Shown here piece by piece: positions 34,177 through 41,519 of a DNA stretch of 41,519 bases (the stretch's first letter is position 1; every line of letters starts with the position of its first letter). This stretch comes from Geobacillus zalihae NBRC 101842. GTDB taxonomy: Bacteria > Bacillota > Bacilli > Bacillales > Anoxybacillaceae. The notes under the pieces are model-generated. The model made no database searches, was not told the DNA's origin, and worked only from the letters and a program-made list of their open reading frames with translations. Location: NCBI RefSeq assembly GCF_001544135.1, contig NZ_BCPV01000034.1, positions 1 to 41,519 on the forward strand, read 5' to 3'. A program made the translations under genes and the position numbers.

Positions 34177-34944
34177 AAACTGTTTGAGCTTCTCGATAAT
34201 GCGCCGCTTCCGATAGAGCATCTTCCCGGTTTCGGCGATGTCTTCCATAAACGATTTGTTAAACAGCGAACCGAAAATGACACCGATGATCGGAACGGCT
34301 TGAAACAGCTTTTTCCACCCGTATTGGTCACGGAACGTCATCATCACTTCCCGCCAGCCTTGCAGTTCGGAAAAGACGCGCCCGCGTTCATGGGAGAACG
34401 ACGAAAGTTCGTCCAAAATCGCTTTTTTCCCGACGATGTCCGCCGTGGCAAACTGCAGGCATTTGACGACAAACACGCGCTCCTCTTTTTCCTTCGGGTC
34501 ATATCCGTACACGATGGCGATCTCTTGCAGCGTTTTCAGCGCCAAGCCAAGAAGCGCTGGAATGTCCACCGCCAGCGTCAGCGCCCCGCCGACCCCGGTC
34601 GCCGCCCCTTGCAGCTGGGCGAACGTGACGCGCGCATCGATCAACTCGTCGCAAACGCGGTCCATCGTCGCAAGCGGCAAGTGCGGCACCTCGGCCAACG
34701 ACGATACGCCAAGCTTGTCCAATACCTTTCCTTCATTCACTAAGTATTGCCCGCCGCTTTGAATATAGCTGCCCAGCTCATCAAGCAGCTGCCCGAGTTT
34801 TCGATGGACGACTTTTGGCGTCAGCTTATCGAGCACTTGAAACGGCAAGCGGCCGAGCTTTTCCCAAAACCATAGGTCTTTTTGGGAGTGTTCCCACTGT
34901 TCGATTTGCTTTAGTTCTTTTTGCAGCTCCAGTATGGCATCCAT
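34162..34944 (-). CDS. EcsC family protein
   Basis: 260 aa. Basic/helical N-terminus (residues 1-90), a central Gly/Ala-rich hydrophobic segment (GAATGVGGALTLAVDIPALLGLALKTLQEIAIVYGY, given in parts: GAATGVGGALTL then AVDIPALLGL then ALKTLQEIAI), and a second hydrophobic segment near FQAVPIIGVIFGSLFNKSF. This matches EcsC-family proteins of unknown function. ATG 34944 follows AGGAGGCCCAAGC. It sits between agaN and galK on the opposite strand and has no evident link to galactose use. Confidence 0.8.
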   Translation of the reverse strand: MDAILELQKELKQIEQWEHSQKDLWFWEKLGRLPFQVLDKLTPKVVHRKLGQLLDELGSYIQSGGQYLVNEGKVLDKLGVSSLAEVPHLPLATMDRVCDELIDARVTFAQLQGAATGVGGALTLAVDIPALLGLALKTLQEIAIVYGYDPKEKEERVFVVKCLQFATADIVGKKAILDELSSFSHERGRVFSELQGWREVMMTFRDQYGWKKLFQAVPIIGVIFGSLFNKSFMEDIAETGKMLYRKRRIIEKLKQFEPGI

Positions 34945-35067
34945 GCTTGGGCCTCCTGTTCCTTCTTTATGTTTAGGATAAGTTGATTGTAACGAATTAT
35001 ACGGATGAAGGAAGGGCTTTGTTTCTAACAAGAAGCTTGTCGGTATAATCAAAATCGGAATTTTTCG

Positions 35068-35096
35068 TTGATGGATAGTAAAATTTTAACTAAAAT
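35068..35096 (+). promoter_or_regulatory. Promoter of galK-galE-galT
   Basis: TTGATG (35068-35073), 17-bp spacer, TAAAAT (35091-35096). The spacer is filled by the palindromic operator at 35076-35092, so a bound repressor would block RNA polymerase. Confidence 0.7.
35076..35092. promoter_or_regulatory. Palindromic operator in the galK promoter
   Basis: TAGTAAAATTTTAACTA: 17-bp near-perfect palindrome (arms TAGT-AAA/TTT-ACTA) of LacI-family size, between -35 and -10. Probable GalR site; similar sequence at 31874-31890. Confidence 0.65.
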
Positions 35097-35132
35097 ATTT
35101 ATTAGACTAGATGACCTTAAGGAGGCTTTTTC

Positions 35133-36317
35133 ATGATCGCAGCTTTAAAACAACAATTTACCCAACTTTTTGGCGGCTCGGACGAAGCCATCTGCACTTT
35201 CTTCGCCCCCGGCCGCGTCAATTTGATCGGTGAGCATACGGATTACAACGGCGGGCGTGTGCTGCCGTGCGCGCTTGCGATCGGCACGTATGCGCTTGTT
35301 CGGCAGACGAAAGAGCCATTTGTCCGCCTTTACTCCCAAAACTTCCCGGAAACGGGAGTGATCACGGTCTCTTACGATGACTTGTCATACCGGAGCGAAC
35401 ACGGTTGGGCGAACTACCCGAAAGGGATCTTGGCTGCGTTTCAAGCGTTACGTCCGCTTGAGACCGGATTGGACATTTTGTATTATGGAACGATCCCGAA
35501 CGGCGCAGGACTGTCGTCATCCGCGTCGATTGAGCTTGTGACCGCGGTGATGCTCAACGAACTGTTCAGGCGCGGGCTTGATCAGCTGGAGCTTGTGAAA
35601 ATGAGCCAAAACGTAGAAAATAAATACATCGGCGTCAATTGCGGCATTATGGATCAGTTCGCCGTCGGCATGGGAAAACAAGATTGCGCCATCCTGTTAA
35701 ACTGCCAGACGCTCGAGTATCGCTATTTGCCATTGGTGCTTGACGATTGTGCGATCGTCATCGCGAACACAAACAAAAAGCGCGGCCTGGCGGACTCGGC
35801 GTACAACGAGCGGCGGGCGACGTGCGAGGCGGCTCTTGCGAAGCTGCAAAGCGTGCGGAACATCGCCTCGCTCGGCGAGCTGACAAGCGCAGAGCTGGCC
35901 CGTTATGCACATCTTCTTTCCCCGCTTGAGCAAAAACGGGCCCGCCATGCGGTGACGGAAAACGAGCGGACGCTTGAAGCCGCCTGGGCGCTTGAGCGCG
36001 GGGATCTCGTCCGCTTTGGCGAGTTGATGAAACAGTCGCATTTGTCGCTGCGCAATGATTACGAAGTGACAGGTGTTGAACTCGACACGCTCGTTGAAGC
36101 GGCATGGTCGCACGAAGGAACGGTCGGGGCGCGCATGACCGGAGCAGGATTCGGCGGCTGCACGGTGAACATTGTGAAAAAGGCATGCGTTCAAGATTTC
36201 ATTGAACGGGTCGGAAACGCGTATGCCGAAAAAATCGGTTATGAAGCAAGCTTTTATGTCGTTGAAGTTGGTGACGGGGCGAGAGAACTCACGGGACTGG
36301 AGGAGATGAGCCGATGA
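35133..36317 (+). CDS. galK: Galactokinase
   Basis: 394 aa. GHMP kinase that makes galactose 1-phosphate. Galactokinase signature [15 protein letters not shown] (27-41), GHMP phosphate loop [11 protein letters not shown] (about 125-135), catalytic-Asp region [11 protein letters not shown], and TGAGFGGC near the C-terminus. TAAGGAGGCT precedes ATG 35133. Overlaps galE by 4 nt (ATGA). First gene of the Leloir operon; galactose released by the alpha-galactosidase is its likely substrate. Confidence 0.97.
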   Translation: MIAALKQQFTQLFGGSDEAICTFFAPGRVNLIGEHTDYNGGRVLPCALAIGTYALVRQTKEPFVRLYSQNFPETGVITVSYDDLSYRSEHGWANYPKGILAAFQALRPLETGLDILYYGTIPNGAGLSSSASIELVTAVMLNELFRRGLDQLELVKMSQNVENKYIGVNCGIMDQFAVGMGKQDCAILLNCQTLEYRYLPLVLDDCAIVIANTNKKRGLADSAYNERRATCEAALAKLQSVRNIASLGELTSAELARYAHLLSPLEQKRARHAVTENERTLEAAWALERGDLVRFGELMKQSHLSLRNDYEVTGVELDTLVEAAWSHEGTVGARMTGAGFGGCTVNIVKKACVQDFIERVGNAYAEKIGYEASFYVVEVGDGARELTGLEEMSR

Positions 36318-37300
36318 TTTTGGTTTGCGGAGGGGCAGGGTATATCGGCAGCCATGCGGTGTACCGTCTGCTTGAAAAAGGGGAGCGTGTGGTCGTGGTG
36401 GATAACTTGCAGACGGGGCACCGGGAGGCGGTTCACCGTGATGCGGTGTTTTGCCAAGGCGATATTCGCGACCGCGAGTTTTTGCGCGAGGTGTTTCGCC
36501 AGCACGACATTGAGGCGGTCATTCATTTTGCGGCGAACTCATTGGTCGGCGAAAGCATGGAAGAGCCGCTGAAGTATTACGACAACAACGTGTACGGGAC
36601 ACAAGTGCTGCTTGAAGTGATGAAGGAATTTGGCGTCAAGCAAATCGTCTTTTCTTCAACCGCCGCCGTGTATGGGGAGCCGAAACAAATCCCGATCATC
36701 GAAACCGATCCGACCGAACCGACAAACGCGTACGGAGAAACAAAGCTGGCGATGGAAAAAATGATGAAATGGGCGGACCGCGCCTACGGCATCCGTTCGA
36801 TTTCGCTCCGCTACTTTAATGTCGCCGGGGCGTACGGCACGACAATCGGTGAGGACCACAACCCGGAGACGCATCTGATTCCATTGATTTTAAAAGTGCC
36901 GCTTGGCCAGCGCGAGGAAATCTACATTTTCGGCGATGACTACGACACGCCCGACGGCACGTGCATCCGCGACTACATTCATGTGCTTGATCTCGTCGAT
37001 GCCCATTGGCTGGCGCTCGAGAAATTACGGAGCGGGGCAGACAGCGATGTATACAATTTAGGCAACGGCAACGGCTTCAGCGTCAAAGAAGTGATCGAAG
37101 CGGCGCGGCAAGTGACCGGACACCCGATCCCTGCCCGCGTCGTGGCGCGGCGGCCGGGCGACCCGGCGCGGCTTGTCGCTTCATCGGAAAAAGCAAAGCG
37201 CGAGCTCGGCTGGGAGCCGAAATACTTGTCCATTACGGATATCGTCGCCTCGGCGTGGGAGTGGCACAAAGCGCGGCCAAACGGCTATCGGGGTGTGTGA
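36314..37300 (+). CDS. galE: UDP-glucose 4-epimerase
   Basis: 328 aa. Extended SDR enzyme interconverting UDP-galactose and UDP-glucose. NAD motif GGAGYIGSH (6-14), catalytic Ser/Thr in FSSTAAVYG (113-121), and Y140-x3-K144 in [26 protein letters not shown] and the C-terminal [12 protein letters not shown] segment are typical of GalE. Middle gene of galKET, 3 nt before galT. Confidence 0.97.
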   Translation: MILVCGGAGYIGSHAVYRLLEKGERVVVVDNLQTGHREAVHRDAVFCQGDIRDREFLREVFRQHDIEAVIHFAANSLVGESMEEPLKYYDNNVYGTQVLLEVMKEFGVKQIVFSSTAAVYGEPKQIPIIETDPTEPTNAYGETKLAMEKMMKWADRAYGIRSISLRYFNVAGAYGTTIGEDHNPETHLIPLILKVPLGQREEIYIFGDDYDTPDGTCIRDYIHVLDLVDAHWLALEKLRSGADSDVYNLGNGNGFSVKEVIEAARQVTGHPIPARVVARRPGDPARLVASSEKAKRELGWEPKYLSITDIVASAWEWHKARPNGYRGV

Positions 37301-37303
37301 GCG

Positions 37304-39917
<2,614 letters not shown>

Positions 39918-39922
39918 CCGCA

Positions 39923-40366
39923 TTAATGGAACTCGATATCAACGCGTTTTTTCGTTCCTGTCGTTGTTTTCGGGATATGAATGTCCAGCACGCCGTTTTT
40001 GTACGTCGCGCGAATGTTTTCCGTCGCCGCATCCGCCGGCAGGGTGATCGAACGCTGGAAGCGACCGAAGAAGCGTTCGCGCCGGTGCATTTGTTCTTCT
40101 CTTACATCGTGGTGGCGTTGAATCGTGCCGCTGATGGTCAACATGTTGTTCTGCACGTCAATGTGCACATCCTCTTTCCGCTCCAGCCCCGGTAAATCGC
40201 ACGAAACGACGTATTCGTTGGCCGTTTCATGCATGTCGATGCGCGGCATCCAGTGCTGCTCATCCATATGAGTGAACAGCGATGGAAAATCACTAGCAAA
40301 AAAGCGGTTCATATCCCGGCGAATCGATTCCAAGTGCCGGAACGGGTCATACGGAATTAACGCCAT
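39923..40366 (-). CDS. hsp20: Hsp20 family small heat-shock protein
   Basis: 147 aa. MALIPYDPFRHLESIRRDMN start is typical of cytosolic bacterial class A sHSPs; alpha-crystallin domain about 45-135 with PGLERKEDVHIDV and ATYKNGVLDIHIPK. The C-terminus is KKRVDIEFH, with IHIPK giving an I-x-I-like contact. ATG 40366 is chosen because GGAGG ends 9 nt upstream, while ATG 40375 abuts it. No CIRCE element seen upstream. Probably cotranscribed with the gene at 40431. Confidence 0.9.
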   Translation of the reverse strand: MALIPYDPFRHLESIRRDMNRFFASDFPSLFTHMDEQHWMPRIDMHETANEYVVSCDLPGLERKEDVHIDVQNNMLTISGTIQRHHDVREEQMHRRERFFGRFQRSITLPADAATENIRATYKNGVLDIHIPKTTTGTKKRVDIEFH

Positions 40367-40430
40367 AACTGCCATCCTCCTTAACAAGAAATGTTTTTCC
40401 GCTCAGTAGTGTGAACCGGATTCGTCTGTT

Positions 40431-40721
40431 TTATGTATGATTGGCTTGCAATTGTTCCATCACCGTCAAATACGCTTGAATGAGTGCTACTTTCATGCCA
40501 TCCGGCAAGTCAGAAGCGGCCACCCGCTTAACTGCGTAATAAAACTTCACTTCGGACGATTGCCGCACGCGCGGATGCGTCCATTCATCGCGCAGCTCTT
40601 GCCTTATCGTTTCATACAAAAGAGTTTGGCTTTCTTGTTCATCAAGCGGTCCGGCCGCCAGCGATCGGTTCGGCCAAAGGCGGCGGTAGCCGTCAAGCAA
40701 TGCAGAAAATGGATAGGTCAC
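40431..40721 (-). CDS. Hypothetical 96-residue helical protein
   Basis: 96 aa, GTG start at 40721 with AAGGAGGGAAACAGCC upstream. Predicted mostly helical (DEQESQTLLYETIRQELRDE ... DGMKVALIQAYLTVMEQLQ); no membrane segment or known motif. Sixty-four nt upstream of hsp20 in the same direction with no terminator between. Family not recognised. Confidence 0.65.
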   Translation of the reverse strand: MTYPFSALLDGYRRLWPNRSLAAGPLDEQESQTLLYETIRQELRDEWTHPRVRQSSEVKFYYAVKRVAASDLPDGMKVALIQAYLTVMEQLQANHT

Positions 40722-40794
40722 GGCTGTTTCCCTCCTTAAAAATATGCATAGCGATCCTCGAGGTCTGCTCCTTGCAACATATTCTTTTTAAGAA

Positions 40795-40803
40795 ATTATA
40801 TCA
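40795..40803 (-). promoter_or_regulatory. Extended -10 promoter for the 40431 gene
   Basis: Minus strand TGATATAAT (hexamer at 40795-40800). No clear -35. About 70 nt upstream of the GTG start. Confidence 0.45.
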
Positions 40804-40993
40804 TACAGCAGTCGAAGCGATTCGGGAGGCCAAGTCGAATGTAGATAGTGGGGGCTGGTTTCGTTTGCTGTCGTTGTAAGGCAGTCGAACCGTGGGACGC
40901 ACGAGGATGGCTTGGTTGACAGCCTGCCGTGGGGCGGGTGTTCCCAAAAATCTCCCACCTCTAAGCGTTAGCGTAGGTGGGAGAGCGTTCAAC
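40801..40993 (+). mobile_element. Probable IS200/IS605-type right-end remnant
   Basis: CTCCCACCT (40952-40960) and AGGTGGGAG (40975-40983) form a subterminal hairpin, followed by GAGCGTTCAAC. A stem-loop just before TTCAA is the layout of IS200/IS605 right ends, for example ISDra2, where the end also encodes the 3' part of the TnpB guide RNA. No intact transposase: plus-strand frames are broken (stops near 40865-40880 and 40918). The left limit is uncertain. Could also be an unrelated hairpin. Confidence 0.45.
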
Positions 40994-41005
40994 CTAAAAA
41001 AGTAG

Positions 41006-41034
41006 TTGACATAAGGTGAGATAGTGTATAAAAT
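41006..41034 (+). promoter_or_regulatory. rRNA promoter P1
   Basis: TTGACA (41006-41011, perfect), 17-bp spacer, TAAAAT (41029-41034). A-rich CTAAAAAAG just upstream may act as an UP element. Confidence 0.85.
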
Positions 41035-41098
41035 AAAAATCGCGCTTCGACGGAATGTCGGAGTGCAACGATCGAACAATCATGAAATAAAAAAACTA

Positions 41099-41126
41099 TT
41101 GACAAATAGTTAACACTGCGTATAAT
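41099..41126 (+). promoter_or_regulatory. rRNA promoter P2
   Basis: TTGACA (41099-41104), 16-bp spacer, TATAAT (41121-41126): both hexamers perfect. Confidence 0.88.
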
Positions 41127-41179
41127 GAATAATTGCCGCGACGAAATGAACGCGGTAATAATTAGAAGAGAATCAGTAG

Positions 41180-41207
41180 TTGACATTTTTGAAAGATTGT
41201 TTATAAT
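41180..41207 (+). promoter_or_regulatory. rRNA promoter P3
   Basis: TTGACA (41180-41185), 16-bp spacer, TATAAT (41202-41207): both hexamers perfect. Nearest to the 16S gene. Confidence 0.88.
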
Positions 41208-41213
41208 AGTAAC

Positions 41214-41427
41214 TGTCGTTCCTTGAAAACTGAACGAAACGAAGCGCGAAAGAAAAGCGGAGGCCGCTTTGGCCGAAGCTGGACAATACGGAAAAGCTGA
41301 GGCCCGCGGGTCGCCGCGATGGGCAAATGTTCTTCGCCTGCAGGGATTTACAATCCCGAAGGCGAAGGTTATTTGACCCCGAGCGGCGGCGGGCTGAAGC
41401 TGGACAATGCGAAAAGCCAATCAACTT
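41214..41427 (+). ncRNA. 16S rRNA leader with boxA-like antitermination site and processing stems
   Basis: CCTTGAAAACTGAACGAAAC (41221-41240) resembles the boxA region of Bacillus rRNA leaders. Downstream hairpins: CTTCGCC/GGCGAAG (41332-41338/41361-41367) enclosing GGGATT/AATCCC (41343-41348/41352-41357), and AAGCGG/CCGCTT near 41255-41270. A 13-nt direct repeat GAAGCTGGACAAT occurs at 41275-41287 and 41396-41408. A Bacillaceae-1 RNA motif upstream of rRNA operons has been described; this may be it, unconfirmed. Confidence 0.65.
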
Positions 41428-41519
41428 TCTTTTGGAGAGTTTGATCCTGGCTCAGGACGAACGCTGGCGGCGTGCCTAATACATGCAAGTCGAGCGGACC
41501 GGATCGAGGCTTGCCTTGG
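41428..41519 (+). rRNA. 16S ribosomal RNA, 5' end (runs off the window)
   Basis: GGAGAGTTTGATCCTGGCTC (41434-41453) is the universal 16S 5' sequence, followed by the GACGAACGCTGGCGGCGTGC segment. Only about 90 nt are inside the window. The exact mature 5' end is estimated by analogy with B. subtilis. Confidence 0.97.

Noticed and set aside
40801-41079. 92-codon minus-strand frame upstream of the rRNA
   Set aside because: It covers the IS-like hairpin and rRNA promoter P1, has no ribosome site, and its sequence resembles no family I know.
41275-41408. CRISPR-like direct repeats
   Set aside because: Only two copies with 121-nt spacing inside the rRNA leader; no array and no cas genes in the window.
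40989-41424. 143- and 83-codon minus-strand frames opposite the rRNA promoters and leader
   Set aside because: They are antisense to three consensus promoters and the structured leader; no start signals.

Overview
The window reads as a chromosomal segment of a thermophilic Geobacillus-type bacterium (B. stearothermophilus/G. kaustophilus group). The evidence is GC-rich Bacillaceae coding sequence, the Bacillus subtilis gene order qcrC-ypjABCD-dapB-mgsA-bshB1-bshA-cca-birA-panBCD-dinG-ypmAB-aspB-asnS-dnaD-nth-ponA-recU-yppEFG, and proteins such as CCA transferase, RecU, endonuclease III and alpha-galactosidase whose lengths and catalytic positions fit the characterised B. stearothermophilus enzymes. 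Organism and function calls come from reading translations; no database search was run.

Layout. 1-3.7 kb: end of the menaquinol:cytochrome c reductase genes (qcrC), membrane protein ypjA, sporulation gene ypjB, and ypjC on the other strand; a 266-bp nested inverted-repeat element lies between ypjA and ypjB. 3.7-9.4 kb: one long operon (ypjD, dapB, mgsA, bshB1, bshA, cca, birA) with several 4-nt ATGA overlaps and a promoter at 3738-3766, covering lysine/cell-wall precursor, methylglyoxal, bacillithiol, tRNA CCA-end and biotinylation functions. 9.4-11.8 kb: panBCD (pantothenate) behind a structured leader that ends in an intrinsic terminator, probably an attenuator. 11.8-19.8 kb: dinG, ypmA-ypmB-aspB, asnS, dnaD, nth. 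19.9-23.2 kb: recU-ponA on the minus strand.

23.4-27 kb: a run of small genes, many sporulation-linked by family (yppE, yppF, yppG, csgA, a ybxH-like gene), a small heat-shock protein, and several very small genes including a 40-residue membrane peptide. 27.1-29.2 kb: an OmpR-type two-component system. 29.3-31.8 kb: a 51-codon gene, glpP and glpD; glpD has a leader terminator of the kind GlpP controls. 31.9-39.9 kb: alpha-galactoside/Leloir cluster (GH36 alpha-galactosidase, then galK-galE-galT-galR), interrupted by an EcsC-family gene on the opposite strand. The alpha-galactosidase and galK upstream regions share an operator-like palindrome. 39.9-40.7 kb: a second Hsp20 and a hypothetical gene on the minus strand.

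40.8-41.5 kb: no protein gene. It holds a probable IS200/IS605-type right-end remnant, three tandem vegetative promoters, a structured rRNA leader and the first ~90 nt of 16S rRNA, which runs off the window. Most of the window is conserved core genome. The parts that standard annotation would miss are intergenic: the ypjA-ypjB palindromic element, the panB leader switch, the shared gal operator, the small ORFs and the rrn upstream region.
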